DNA of 64,000 bases from an uncultured Myxococcales bacterium (GTDB taxonomy: Bacteria; Myxococcota_A; Polyangia; Polyangiales; Polyangiaceae), in NCBI GenBank assembly GCA_937949945.1, contig CALFEQ010000076.1:11440-75439 (forward strand), read 5' to 3'. The notes beneath the pieces are model-generated. The model had not been told where the DNA came from. It did no database searches and saw only the letters and a program-made list of their open reading frames with translations. Every line of letters begins with the position of its first letter. Position 1 is the stretch's first letter. Positions 32,426 to 40,687 of this stretch are shown here, in pieces. Both the position numbers and the translations under genes were made by a program.

Positions 32426-32869
32426 TCACGCCGCCGATCGGTACGGCGGCGGCGGGAAGGACGGAGGACCGGAGTCACGCATCGAGCGGACGAGACGGAG
32501 CTTCGTGACGACCGGCATCTTCGTGGTCATGAGGGCGATCGGGCCGGAGCGCGCGCCGGCGACCCGACGCACGACCGACGTCGGAATCGCCGACGAAGGG
32601 AGCCGCGGCTCGAAGGTGGAGAGCACCGGGATCGGCGGCGGAGCCGGGAGCGCCGTGGGAGCGCGAGGTCGTTCGTCCACTTCGACGAGCACGGTGGGCC
32701 TCGACGGCGGTCCGTCGTCTTCGTCGTCGTGGTCCGAGCGGACGAGCGCCAGACGGACGGTCGGCGCCTCGTGCTTGCCCTCGATCGTCGCGGCGCCGCC
32801 CCCCTTCCGCTGCGGCGGAGCCGTCGTCTCGCCGGACGGAGTCGAGGTGTGGTCGGTCGGGGTGTCCAT
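32426..32869 (-). CDS. Proline-rich protein, unknown
   Basis: Protein of 147 aa with an excellent ribosome-binding site (AAGGAGG, seven bases before ATG 32869). The sequence is Pro/Thr/Arg/Asp-rich: a disordered start (DTPTDHTSTPSGETTAPP), an acidic stretch (RSDHDDEDDG), then a more ordered end with SGPIALMTTKMPVVTKLRLVR. No signal peptide, membrane segment or known domain. Stands alone between two 225-250 bp gene-free stretches. Confidence 0.5.
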   Translation of the reverse strand: MDTPTDHTSTPSGETTAPPQRKGGGAATIEGKHEAPTVRLALVRSDHDDEDDGPPSRPTVLVEVDERPRAPTALPAPPPIPVLSTFEPRLPSSAIPTSVVRRVAGARSGPIALMTTKMPVVTKLRLVRSMRDSGPPSFPPPPYRSAA

Positions 32870-33094
32870 GGGTCGCCTCCTTCTGGTCTCGCCTCGTCCT
32901 TCTTCACCAACCGTGCCGCTCGATCTCGTCAAAGCCCTGACGCATGCGCGTCGGCCGGTCGCGGCCGCGAGCGCCGTCCGCCCGTGTCACGCCGATGACG
33001 AGCGCCAATCCGTTGACGCTCGGAGAACCAGCAACAGGTCCTGCTGCGGGGCTTGACGGCCCATGGGGGGAGGGGCATTTGCTCCGCCGAAACC

Positions 33095-34015
33095 ATGCTC
33101 TCCGACACACTCCGGAACCACTTCGACGAGCTCATCAAGAAGAACCGAGTTCTTCTCTTCATGAAGGGCAACAAGCACTTCCCGCAGTGCGGATTCTCCG
33201 CGCAGGTCGTGCAGATCCTGAAAGAGCTCGGAGTGAAGTTCGAGACCGTGAACGTCCTTTCGGACCCGGCCGTGCGCGAGGGCATCAAGGAATACTCGAA
33301 CTGGCCGACGATCCCGCAGCTCTACATCGACGGCGAGTTCATCGGTGGCTGCGACATCGTCAAGGAGATGTACGCCTCCGGTGAGCTGCAGAAGAAGCTC
33401 GGGATCGAGGAGCAGCCCATCACGCCGCCGAAGGTCACGATCGACGACGCCGCGGTGAAGGCGATCAAGGCGGCCGACGAGGGAAGCGGAGACGTCCTCC
33501 GCCTCGAGATCGGCCCCGCGTACCAGTACGACCTCTACTTCGGACCGAAGAAGCCCGGTGACGTCGAGGTCGTCGCGAACGGCGTCACGATCTGCTTCGA
33601 CCGCAGCAGCGCGAAGAAGGCCGACGGCATCCGCATCTCCTGGGTGGAGACGGCCGACGGCGGCGCGTTCCGCATCGACAACCCGAACGAGCCCCCGCGC
33701 GTGAAGAGCCTCTCCGCACCCGAGCTGAAGAAGTGGATGGACGAGGGCAAGAAGTTCGAGCTCTTCGACGTCCGCACCGACGAGGAGCGCGCGAAGGCGA
33801 AGATCGATCGCGCCCGCCCGCTCGACGCCGAGGGCGAGAAGGTGCTCATGAGCCTCGACAAGGACACGCCCGTCGTCTTCATGTGCCACCACGGGATGCG
33901 CAGCCGGAACGCGGCCGAGCGCTTTTTGCGCGACGGCTTCAAGCAGGTCTACAACCTCGAAGGCGGCATCGACGCGTGGTCCCAGAAGGTCGACTCGAGC
34001 GTCCCGCGCTACTGA
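33095..34015 (+). CDS. Grx4-type monothiol glutaredoxin fused to IscA-like and rhodanese domains
   Basis: Cytoplasmic three-domain protein of 306 aa. Residues 1-100 are a monothiol glutaredoxin with active site FPQCGFS (CGFS 32-35) and WPTIPQLYIDGEFIGGCDI, the [2Fe-2S]/glutathione-binding signature. Residues about 107-195 (KVTIDDAAVKAIKAADEG, VTICFDRSS, GGAFRIDNPNEPP) resemble an A-type iron-sulfur carrier, but only one cysteine is present, so the C-x-C pair is lost. Residues about 206-306 are a rhodanese with active loop CHHGMR (Cys 264). Likely iron-sulfur trafficking with bolA downstream (12 bp). ATG 33095 is preferred to a TTG 42 bases earlier. Confidence 0.88.
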   Translation: MLSDTLRNHFDELIKKNRVLLFMKGNKHFPQCGFSAQVVQILKELGVKFETVNVLSDPAVREGIKEYSNWPTIPQLYIDGEFIGGCDIVKEMYASGELQKKLGIEEQPITPPKVTIDDAAVKAIKAADEGSGDVLRLEIGPAYQYDLYFGPKKPGDVEVVANGVTICFDRSSAKKADGIRISWVETADGGAFRIDNPNEPPRVKSLSAPELKKWMDEGKKFELFDVRTDEERAKAKIDRARPLDAEGEKVLMSLDKDTPVVFMCHHGMRSRNAAERFLRDGFKQVYNLEGGIDAWSQKVDSSVPRY

Positions 34016-34027
34016 GAGGAAACGACC

Positions 34028-34264
34028 ATGAGCGATACGACGGAAGCCATCCGCGCCGCCATCCTCGAGAAGATCCCCGATGCGTCCGTCGTCGTCGACG
34101 GGGGCAGCGCCGGGCACTTCACGATCGAGGTCGTCTCGCCCGTCTTCGCGGGCAAGAGCATGGTCGAGAGCCAGCGGCTCGTGTACGGCGCGATCGCGCA
34201 CCTCATGAAAGGCGACGGCGCTCCGGTCCACGCGATCGACAAGCTCACGACCAAGACGCCCTGA
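34028..34264 (+). CDS. bolA: BolA-family protein
   Basis: Small BolA protein of 78 aa: IRAAILEKIPDASVVVDGG, HFTIEVVSPVFAGKSMVESQRLVYGAI (with the conserved F.G.....R....Y block) and HAIDKLTTKTP. The partner of monothiol glutaredoxins in bridging a [2Fe-2S] cluster, with histidine in HFTIEVV or HAIDKL as likely ligand. Directly follows the Grx fusion gene by 12 bp with GAGAGGAAACGACC before its ATG, so the pair forms the classical Grx-BolA operon. Confidence 0.92.
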   Translation: MSDTTEAIRAAILEKIPDASVVVDGGSAGHFTIEVVSPVFAGKSMVESQRLVYGAIAHLMKGDGAPVHAIDKLTTKTP

Positions 34265-34286
34265 GCCGCTCGCGCCCGAGACGGCG

Positions 34287-35018
34287 TCAGCGCAGGTCCG
34301 ACGACTTCCGAGCGGGTACGGGCATCGGCTTGCCCATCGTGACGCGCTTGATGGGCGTCGTCGTTCGCGGCTTCGGAGGCGGCGGCGGCGTCTCGTCCAC
34401 GGGCGGAGCCACCGTGCCCATGACGTGCGGAACCGGCGGCTCGAAGACGTGTGCGGTCGTCGGCTCGGTACCGGGCGGCTGCACGACCAGCTCGCCCTGC
34501 ACCGCGCACGTATCACCGCGCGTGAGCATCGAGGTCGCCGCGAACGCCATCGCGCCCGCTCCTGCGACCGCGAGCGCGAGCTTCTTCCGGCGCTTCTTCC
34601 GCGCGCCGACGGGACAGTCCTGCGTCATGATCGTGCCGTCCGCGCGCTGGTAGAAGCGAACGCAGAGATCGTCGCCGCGCTCCTGGAGGAGGCGCTCGGC
34701 CTCCTCGCGCGTCATGGCGGAGAGGTTGTAGACGTTCTTCTCGCAGCTCAGGCAGAACCGGACGCGATCGTCTCCCAGCATCTCGTCCCAGCTCGCGTGA
34801 CAGGGGCTCGCGACGGTGATCCGGTCGAGCAGCGGGAGCTTCCGCTTCGTCGCACCGAGCTTCTGGTCGATGCTCGCGAGCTCGTTCGCGAGCTCGCGCT
34901 CGCGGGCTCGCAGCGCCTCGAGCTCGGTCGTCTGCTCTCGGAGCCGAGCGATCTCGCGCTCGATGGCTTCCTTGCGTTCGCGCAGCGCGTCAACTTCGTT
35001 CCGGTACGGGGAGCTCAC
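34287..35018 (-). CDS. Coiled-coil plus zinc-ribbon-like protein (paralog of 17242 family)
   Basis: Protein of 243 aa with GTG start. Residues 1-58 form a strong coiled coil (ALRERKEAIEREIARLREQ). Residues 65-135 hold ITVASPCHASWDEM, RFCLSCEKNVYNLSAM, EEAERLLQERGDDLCVRFY and DGTIMTQDCPVG: W..M, CxxC, LSAM and C-x-R in the same order as the protein ending at 17242. A transmembrane helix (about 142-160) and a Pro-rich tail (PPPPPKPRTTTP) follow. Membrane-tethered, possibly zinc-binding, function unknown. It converges on bolA with 22 bp between. Confidence 0.6.
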   Translation of the reverse strand: MSSPYRNEVDALRERKEAIEREIARLREQTTELEALRARERELANELASIDQKLGATKRKLPLLDRITVASPCHASWDEMLGDDRVRFCLSCEKNVYNLSAMTREEAERLLQERGDDLCVRFYQRADGTIMTQDCPVGARKKRRKKLALAVAGAGAMAFAATSMLTRGDTCAVQGELVVQPPGTEPTTAHVFEPPVPHVMGTVAPPVDETPPPPPKPRTTTPIKRVTMGKPMPVPARKSSDLR

Positions 35019-35113
35019 GGGAGCAAAGAGACGTCCGTGACGGCGAGAAGATCTGAGCGCCGCTCCACGAAACGCACGACGGAAGGGTCCGAACGATCGG
35101 GCGTCGGACCGTG

Positions 35114-35119
35114 TATGAT
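35114..35119 (+). promoter_or_regulatory. -10 box giving a nearly leaderless mRNA
   Basis: TATGAT, five of six bases of the sigma-70 consensus, lies eight bases before the ATG at 35128, so transcription should begin one or two bases before the start codon. Confidence 0.5.
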
Positions 35120-35127
35120 TGGGTTCG

Positions 35128-35757
35128 ATGCAGCGCTGGTGGGCGCTCGGCCCGTTCGCCGTCCTCGTCCTGGTCCTTTCTCATTGTGGAGGCGCGTACG
35201 GATCGGATGGCGAGCCCGGGCCGGATTCACCACCGGCGGGAACGGATGGAGGCGGAGACCAGCCTGGCCCCGGGCGTGAGGAAATGTCGTCCGACGGCGC
35301 CTCGCCCTCCGATCCCGACGCCGCCCCGAGCCGAACGGGCAACTGCGGGGAGACGTCGACGCGCTGCGACTTCGCGTCGGCGCAGTGTTGCGTCACGCTC
35401 TACGGGACCGAGTCGGCCGCCGCCCGCATCTTCGGAGGCACCTCCGCAGCGTGCATGGAGATCGGAGGGCCCAACTGCGGCGGCTACGTGTCGGTGGCCG
35501 GGGACTTCACGATGAAGTTCCCCCAGCGCTGCGCGAGCGACGCCGACTGCGGCGCTGGGGAGCTGTGCTGCGTGATGCCGTTCGATCGCGACCGGTTCTC
35601 GAAGAAGATCGGATCGATCCACTGCGTCGCCGCCGACGAGTGCAACGCGAACGGACGCCACCTCTGTAGCAGCCAGACGGACTGCGGCCCGACCGAGAAC
35701 TGCATCCCGGAGACGGACCCGATCCTCTCGCACGTCTACGAGAGGTTCTGCTTCTGA
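35128..35757 (+). CDS. Cysteine-rich secreted lipoprotein
   Basis: Lipoprotein of 209 aa. The signal peptide FAVLVLVLSHC ends at cysteine about 20; a Gly/Pro/Asp-rich linker follows. The mature domain has about fourteen cysteines in pairs: GNCGETSTRCDFASAQCCV, RCASDADCGAGELCCVM and HLCSSQTDCGPTENC, similar in style to the protein at 15237. Function unknown; likely an outer-membrane or extracellular disulfide-rich protein. ATG 35128 is chosen because the promoter predicts a start just upstream; a TTG three codons earlier overlaps the -10 box. Confidence 0.65.
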   Translation: MQRWWALGPFAVLVLVLSHCGGAYGSDGEPGPDSPPAGTDGGGDQPGPGREEMSSDGASPSDPDAAPSRTGNCGETSTRCDFASAQCCVTLYGTESAAARIFGGTSAACMEIGGPNCGGYVSVAGDFTMKFPQRCASDADCGAGELCCVMPFDRDRFSKKIGSIHCVAADECNANGRHLCSSQTDCGPTENCIPETDPILSHVYERFCF

Positions 35758-35772
35758 GCCGGCGACGCCCGA

Positions 35773-37584
35773 TCAGGACGCGGCCGCGACGGGCTCCGCC
35801 TGCTCGGCGTACATCGACTCGATCTCGGCGCGGTACTTCTCGTTCACGACCTTGCGCTTCACCTTCATCGTGGGCGTGAGCTCTCCGCCGTCGATCGAGA
35901 ACTCGTGGGGCACGATGACGAACTTCTTGATCGTCTGTACGCGCGCGAGCCTCGAGTTGACCTCGTCGATCTGCTTCTGGAGGTGACGCTTGAACACGGG
36001 GCACTGCGCGGCCTCGGCCACCGTCTTCGCCGGGCTGCCCGCCGCCGCCGCCTCCGCCTGGACGCGCTCCGGATCGAGCGTGACGAGCGCGCCGAGGTAC
36101 TTTCGGCGATCGCCGACGACGACGGCCTGCGCGATCACGGGGATGCTCTTGAGCTGCCCCTCGAGCACCTGCGGGGCGATGTTCTCGCCGCCCGCGGTGA
36201 TGAGCAGGTCCTTCTTGCGATCGGTGATCTGGAGGAAGCCGTCCTCGTCGATCGTCCCGATGTCTCCCGAGTGGAGCCAGCCGTCGGCGTCGATCGCGTT
36301 CTTCGTCGCCTCGGGATCCTTGAGGTAGCCCTTGAACACGTGCGGGCCGCGCATGCAGATCTCGCCGTCCTCGGCGATCTTCAGCTCGGTGCCCGGCAGG
36401 ACGATGCCGCACTTGCCGGTGCGGTAGTCGTCGGGCGGCGAATACGTGGCCGGCCCGGTGCACTCGCTCATCCCGTAGACCTCGAGGATCGGGATGCCGA
36501 GCGAGAGGAAGAACTCGAGGGTGTCCTTCGAGATGGGGGCGGCGCTGGTCGCGCAGATGCGCGCGCGATCGAGCCCGAGGCGCTCGCGCACCTTGTCGAA
36601 GACGAGCTTCTTCGCGATGGGAAGCGTGAGAGGCCGAGCCTCGCCCCGCTGCTCGGCGTATCCGGCGGCGAGCCCCACCTTGCGCGCCCACGCGACGATC
36701 TTCTTGCGCATCGGCGGCGCCGACGCGCCCGCGGCGACGATCTTCGCCTGGATCTTCTCCCAGACCCGAGGCACGCCGAGGAAGACCGTCGGGCGGACCT
36801 CCTGGAGCGTCTCGCCGAGCTTCTCGATGCTCTCGGCGAAATAGACCAGCGAGCCCATCGCCATCGGCCCGTGGATCGTCACCATCTGCTCGGCGATGTG
36901 GCTGAGCGGCAGGTAGCTGACGATGACCTCGTTGTCGAGGAACCGGAACGCCTTCAGAAGCGCCTGGGCCGTCCACACGATGTTCGTGTGCGTGATCATG
37001 ACAGCCTTCGGATCGCCCGTCGTCCCCGAGGTGTAGATGAGCGTGCAGACGTCGTCGGGCTTCTGCGCCGCGATGCGCGCATCGAGCTCGCCTTCCGCGA
37101 CCTCGTCTCCGAGCGCGAGGAGCTCGTTCCACGCGAGCACGCGCAGGCGGCCGCGGCGAGCGTCCTTCGGGCGGCCGAGCATCTGCACGACCGCCTCGAG
37201 GCGGGGCATGCGGTCCTGCTCGGCGACGAACTTCTCGACCTGCTCGGGCGTGTCGGCGAACGCGACCTTCGCCTCGCAGTGATCGGTGATGTACCGCACC
37301 TGCTCGGGCGAGCTCGTCGTGTAGATGCCGGCCGGAACGGCGCCCGCGAGGATCGCGCCGATGTCGGCCTCGAGCCACTCCGGGCCGTTGTGGCCGATGA
37401 TCGCGACGCCCTTGCCGGGCTCGACCCCGAGCTTGACGAGCGCACGCCCGACGCGCCGCGCCTCGCGCTCGTAGGCGCTCCAAGTGGTCGTGCGCCACCC
37501 CCCGTCGCGCTTCACGCGAAGCGCCGGACGGTCGCCGTAGCGCTTCGTCGTCTCCCGCAGGACCTCGTGAACCATCGTCGCCAT
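35773..37584 (-). CDS. Long-chain fatty acyl-CoA synthetase (FadD15/FACL type)
   Basis: AMP-forming ligase of 603 aa. The N-terminus MATMVHEVLRETTKRYGDRPAL opens the large domain. P-loop YTSGTTGDPKAV lies at about 185; YGMSECTGPATY and GDIGTIDEDGFLQITDRKKD carry the adenylate- and hinge-binding motifs; and KKFVIVPHEFSIDGGELTPTMKVKRK is the C-terminal lid with its catalytic lysine. The family activates long-chain fatty acids at the membrane. Length normal. It converges on the lipoprotein gene at 35128. The upstream 389 bp are gene-free. Confidence 0.9.
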   Translation of the reverse strand: MATMVHEVLRETTKRYGDRPALRVKRDGGWRTTTWSAYEREARRVGRALVKLGVEPGKGVAIIGHNGPEWLEADIGAILAGAVPAGIYTTSSPEQVRYITDHCEAKVAFADTPEQVEKFVAEQDRMPRLEAVVQMLGRPKDARRGRLRVLAWNELLALGDEVAEGELDARIAAQKPDDVCTLIYTSGTTGDPKAVMITHTNIVWTAQALLKAFRFLDNEVIVSYLPLSHIAEQMVTIHGPMAMGSLVYFAESIEKLGETLQEVRPTVFLGVPRVWEKIQAKIVAAGASAPPMRKKIVAWARKVGLAAGYAEQRGEARPLTLPIAKKLVFDKVRERLGLDRARICATSAAPISKDTLEFFLSLGIPILEVYGMSECTGPATYSPPDDYRTGKCGIVLPGTELKIAEDGEICMRGPHVFKGYLKDPEATKNAIDADGWLHSGDIGTIDEDGFLQITDRKKDLLITAGGENIAPQVLEGQLKSIPVIAQAVVVGDRRKYLGALVTLDPERVQAEAAAAGSPAKTVAEAAQCPVFKRHLQKQIDEVNSRLARVQTIKKFVIVPHEFSIDGGELTPTMKVKRKVVNEKYRAEIESMYAEQAEPVAAAS

Positions 37585-37973
37585 GGCCGCGCAGTATAGG
37601 GCCGAGGATCCGGAGCGCCCCCCACTTTTCCGTCGAGCGCCCGGTCGACGGGCATGCGTGCGCGAGCTGCGACCGACGAGCACGCGTGCGTGCACGCGAA
37701 CGTCTCCGCACGCGCCGACCCGACGACGCGCTCGCGAAGCACTTTCACGTCCGCATGCGTCATGCGTCGGCAGCCCGGCGTCGGAAGGCGCGGCGAGCTC
37801 GCGACGGAGCTCATCCATGACGCACCGGACGCGACGCGAAGACGTGCATCGCACGACCGTCGAACGAACGTCGCATCGTTTTGCAACGGGTACGACCTTC
37901 TCCCCTCGATTCGCGGGCGCGAGGTGGCTCGCGCGCAGAGCGGGATTCACAATGTGAAGTGGAGGGTGAAGTC
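37585..37973. other. Gene-free divergent promoter region
   Basis: 389 bp between the start of the acyl-CoA ligase gene (minus strand) and the TTG start at 37974 (plus strand). No reading frame here has a ribosome-binding site or protein-like composition. It holds the perfect palindrome at 37946-37958. Promoters for both genes should be here; no clear -35/-10 pair was recognised. Confidence 0.6.
37946..37958. promoter_or_regulatory. Perfect palindrome TTCACA-A-TGTGAA
   Basis: Thirteen-base dyad 16 bases upstream of the TTG start at 37974. Its size and position fit an operator overlapping the promoter or transcription start. The regulator is unknown; the half-site TCACA resembles a CRP/FNR-type half-site but with inverted orientation and one-base spacing. 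Confidence 0.4.
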
Positions 37974-38837
37974 TTGAACCTCCACCAATCGATTGCGAAG
38001 GCGTTTTTCGTCGCAGCCCTCTTTGGCTTGACTTTCGCTCCGCCGGACGGTCACTCGGAGATCAGGACTGCGGCGGCGAGCGAAGGACAAAGCAGCATCG
38101 TTCCGAGCCCACCGAAGCCCGCCCCGTCGGACAAGGGAGCGGCGACGCCCGACCCCCAGGGTCCGTGCGATCCGGGCATGGTGCTCGTCGAAGGCGACTA
38201 CTGCCCCCAAGTCGAGCAGGTCTGTCTGCAGTGGCTCGACCCGCCGCCCTATCAGAGGCTTCGGTGCGGCGAGTACGAGAAACCTGCAAAGTGCAAGTCG
38301 CCGCGCAAGCGGCTACGGTTCTGCATCGATCGCGAGGAGTACGCGGAGCCTTCGCCGACGGGCGATCCGAAGGACGCCGTCCCGGTGGTCAACAAGAACT
38401 GGCTCGAGGCCCAGGCGATCTGTCAGTCGCGCGGCGCTCGCCTCTGCAAGGAGAGCGAATGGGAGTTCGCCTGCGAGGGTCCCGAGATGCTCCCCTACCC
38501 GTACGGGTACAAGCGCGACTCGAGCATCTGCAACCACGACAGGACCGACCTCGGCGGCCCGATGTCCAAGCTCAAGGACCATCGCGCTCCGCTCGGCGCG
38601 TTCCCGGACTGCGTGAGCCCGTTCGGCGTCCACAACATGGTCGGCAACGTCGACGAGTGGGTCGAACGAGAGAACAAGGCGCCTCCGCTCCGCTCCGCGC
38701 TGCGCGGCGGATGGTGGCTGCCGGGCCGGAACCGCTGCCGCGCGGCGACGACCGCACACGGCGAGGACTACTCGGGCAAGCAGGTCGGCTTCCGCTGCTG
38801 CAAGGACGCTCCGCCCGAGACGACCGACGGCTCCTGA
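37974..38837 (+). CDS. Secreted formylglycine-generating-enzyme-like (SUMF1) domain protein
   Basis: Exported protein of 287 aa. TTG start at 37974 with GGAGGGTGAAG upstream; NLHQSIAKAFFVAALFGLTFA is the signal peptide. From about residue 60 the SUMF1/FGE-sulfatase fold is seen: PGMVLVEGDYCPQV, FCIDREEY, NKNWLEAQAICQSRGARLCKESEWEFAC, GVHNMVGNVDEWVE and LRGGWWLPGRNRCRAATTAHGEDY, ending GFRCC. The paired catalytic cysteines of true formylglycine-generating enzymes are not evident, so this is probably a structural or carbohydrate-related relative. A hairpin spans its stop codon. Confidence 0.8.
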   Translation: MNLHQSIAKAFFVAALFGLTFAPPDGHSEIRTAAASEGQSSIVPSPPKPAPSDKGAATPDPQGPCDPGMVLVEGDYCPQVEQVCLQWLDPPPYQRLRCGEYEKPAKCKSPRKRLRFCIDREEYAEPSPTGDPKDAVPVVNKNWLEAQAICQSRGARLCKESEWEFACEGPEMLPYPYGYKRDSSICNHDRTDLGGPMSKLKDHRAPLGAFPDCVSPFGVHNMVGNVDEWVERENKAPPLRSALRGGWWLPGRNRCRAATTAHGEDYSGKQVGFRCCKDAPPETTDGS

Positions 38838-38852
38838 TCACGGGAGCCGTCG
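38825..38852. terminator. Bidirectional terminator-like hairpin
   Basis: Arms CGACGGCTCC (38825-38834) and GGAGCCGTCG (38843-38852) pair perfectly over 10 bp with an 8-base loop. The hairpin covers the stop codon of the SUMF1-like gene and lies just before the end of the convergent protease gene at 38859. No U-tract. Confidence 0.5.
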
Positions 38853-38858
38853 CATCGG

Positions 38859-39845
38859 TCAGGCGCGGAACTCCTGGAGCGAAGGCGGAGCCTTGCCGAG
38901 CGCCTCGATCCGATCGGCGTCCGCGGCGCGCCCGGCGTCGCGCAGCACCTTGGCGAAGAAGCCGAGATCGTCGGGCGCGATGAGGGCGCGTTCGCGCTCG
39001 ATGACCTCCATCGCCTCCGGCCACATCCGCTCCTTCAGCATCGCCGCGACGTAGACGCGGATGCCGGCCTGACGCAGATCGGAAGACGCGTCCGTCGTGA
39101 GCGCAGGACGCAGGACGTCGATCGCCTCGCGTGGCGCGTCGCGCTCGAGCGATTGGTACGCCTTGTTGATCGCGTCGGCGAGCTCCTGGTCGATCCGCAT
39201 CTGCCCTGCCTGACGGAGCGCCTGCACGTTGCGGAACGCGAACAGCACGCCGAGGTAGAGCATCCACCAGTGCCGGCGGTGGATCGCGAGGAGCGCGATG
39301 GCTGCCGCGACCACGACGGAGACGATGCGCGCGATCTTCTCTCCGTGCTCGCTCGTGACGCGGACGAGGATCGATCGCAGGACGTTGCCGCCATCGAGCG
39401 GCAGCATGGGGAACAGGTTGAAGATTCCCCACGCGACGTTGACGGCGAAGAGGAGCGACACCGCGTGGAGCGCGAGCGGGTGCGTCGGATGGAGCCCGGC
39501 GAGCTGTGTCACGACGACCACGATCGCGAACGCGAAGCCGGCGAACGGCCCCGCGAGGCTGATCGCGACGCTCTTCAGGGTCCCGATGTTCGGGCGAGGT
39601 CGGCCCCGGGCAGGCTCCTGGAACGACGTGGTCCCTCCCATCCCGTGCAGCTCGATCCGCGGGACGAGGCCGAACGCCTTGCCCATGAGCGCGTGACCGA
39701 GCTCGTGGACGATCACGGACACCACGACGACTGCGACCCAAATCGCGAGCCTCGCCGGATCGCGCTCGTTCGCGCCGAGGAGGAGCGCCATGAGGATGAA
39801 CCACCCCTGGACGCGAACGGGGATGGATCCGAGCTTCAGCTCCAT
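38859..39845 (-). CDS. Site-2 protease family protein (peptidase M50)
   Basis: Intramembrane zinc metalloprotease of 328 aa. HELGH (VSVIVHELGHALMGKAFG, about residues 47-51) in the second helix and FPMLPLDGGNVL (about 157-168) supply the zinc ligands and third-motif aspartate; SLAGPFAGFAFAIVVVV is another core helix. About six helices, then a soluble helical C-terminal domain (residues 215-328) with TPR-like pairs (AINKAYQSLERDAPREAIDVL). No PDZ or CBS domain. Substrate unknown; such proteases cut membrane-bound regulators. ATG 39845. Confidence 0.88.
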   Translation of the reverse strand: MELKLGSIPVRVQGWFILMALLLGANERDPARLAIWVAVVVVSVIVHELGHALMGKAFGLVPRIELHGMGGTTSFQEPARGRPRPNIGTLKSVAISLAGPFAGFAFAIVVVVTQLAGLHPTHPLALHAVSLLFAVNVAWGIFNLFPMLPLDGGNVLRSILVRVTSEHGEKIARIVSVVVAAAIALLAIHRRHWWMLYLGVLFAFRNVQALRQAGQMRIDQELADAINKAYQSLERDAPREAIDVLRPALTTDASSDLRQAGIRVYVAAMLKERMWPEAMEVIERERALIAPDDLGFFAKVLRDAGRAADADRIEALGKAPPSLQEFRA

Positions 39846-39908
39846 GTCTTCACCCTACGAGACTCCTCGTCACGCAGGGCGAGGGCCTCCGATGCCGCGA
39901 GCCCACCC

Positions 39909-40442
39909 TCACAGCGCGATCTTGCGGATCTTCTCGGCGATCTGCGCGACGGGCGTCGTCTTCGGAAGGTACTGGGTCACACCGATGACGAGCGCCTGCG
40001 TGACGTGCTGCGGGCTGTGCTGAGCGGACACGAACATGATCGGAACACGCTTCATCAGCGGATTGTTCCGAAGAATCTTCGCGAGGGTGAATCCGTCGAC
40101 GCGCGGCATCGCGGTGTCGCTGACGACCATCGCGGGCGTCGGGATCTTGCTCGTGAGCTCGACCGCCTCCATCCCGTCGCTTGCCTCGACGACGTCGTAC
40201 TGCGGCTCGAGCAGGGCACGGAGCCGCGCCCGCATGCTCGGATCGGGATCGACGAGGAGGATCGTCTTGCGGGTCGGTGCGCTCGCGACGGCCGACGGAC
40301 GCGCGACCGGGCCACCGCTGATGGCATGGGCCTCGGCCCGGGCGTCGCGCACGCTCGAGGGACGCACCGACGGAACGCCCGTCGCCGGGCGCACCACCGG
40401 CACGTTGTGAGAGCCTGAGGGTCGCTTCGGCTGGATGGTCAT
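39909..40442 (-). CDS. Stand-alone response-regulator receiver protein
   Basis: Protein of 177 aa: a 55-residue Pro/Arg/Ser-rich N-terminal extension, then a complete receiver domain. TILLVDPDPSMRARL gives the acidic pair, VVSDTAMPRVDGF the phospho-acceptor aspartate (about residue 109), MFVSAQHS the switch Ser/Ala position, and YLPKTTP the lysine. No output domain, so it probably works by protein interaction, as common in myxobacterial signalling. No kinase gene is adjacent. ATG 40442; 245 bp upstream are gene-free. Confidence 0.88.
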   Translation of the reverse strand: MTIQPKRPSGSHNVPVVRPATGVPSVRPSSVRDARAEAHAISGGPVARPSAVASAPTRKTILLVDPDPSMRARLRALLEPQYDVVEASDGMEAVELTSKIPTPAMVVSDTAMPRVDGFTLAKILRNNPLMKRVPIMFVSAQHSPQHVTQALVIGVTQYLPKTTPVAQIAEKIRKIAL

Positions 40443-40687
40443 GACGAGCCTATTCGCGCGAGACCATGCAGTGCGCTCGCCTCCTTTCTATAGCATCCGA
40501 GCCCTCGTTTCGAAGGATTCTCTACGATTCAGCCCGGCTGGACGGACGTGCCGGTGTGCGTCACGAGGTCTGCGCTCGAGCCTCGCCGAGCTGTTTTCGT
40601 CGCGCGATCTCGCCGATCGAAGACGCGACCATCCGTCGCAGGAAGCGGGGCTGATTCCGTTCGGCAACATGGTTTCCACCGAAGACG

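Noticed and set aside
40427..40687. AGGCGA-N5-CTGCA upstream of the response-regulator gene as a sigma-54 promoter
   Set aside because: The -24 box is poor, the spacing to the start differs from the other sites and the gene lies outside the island; chance is a sufficient explanation.
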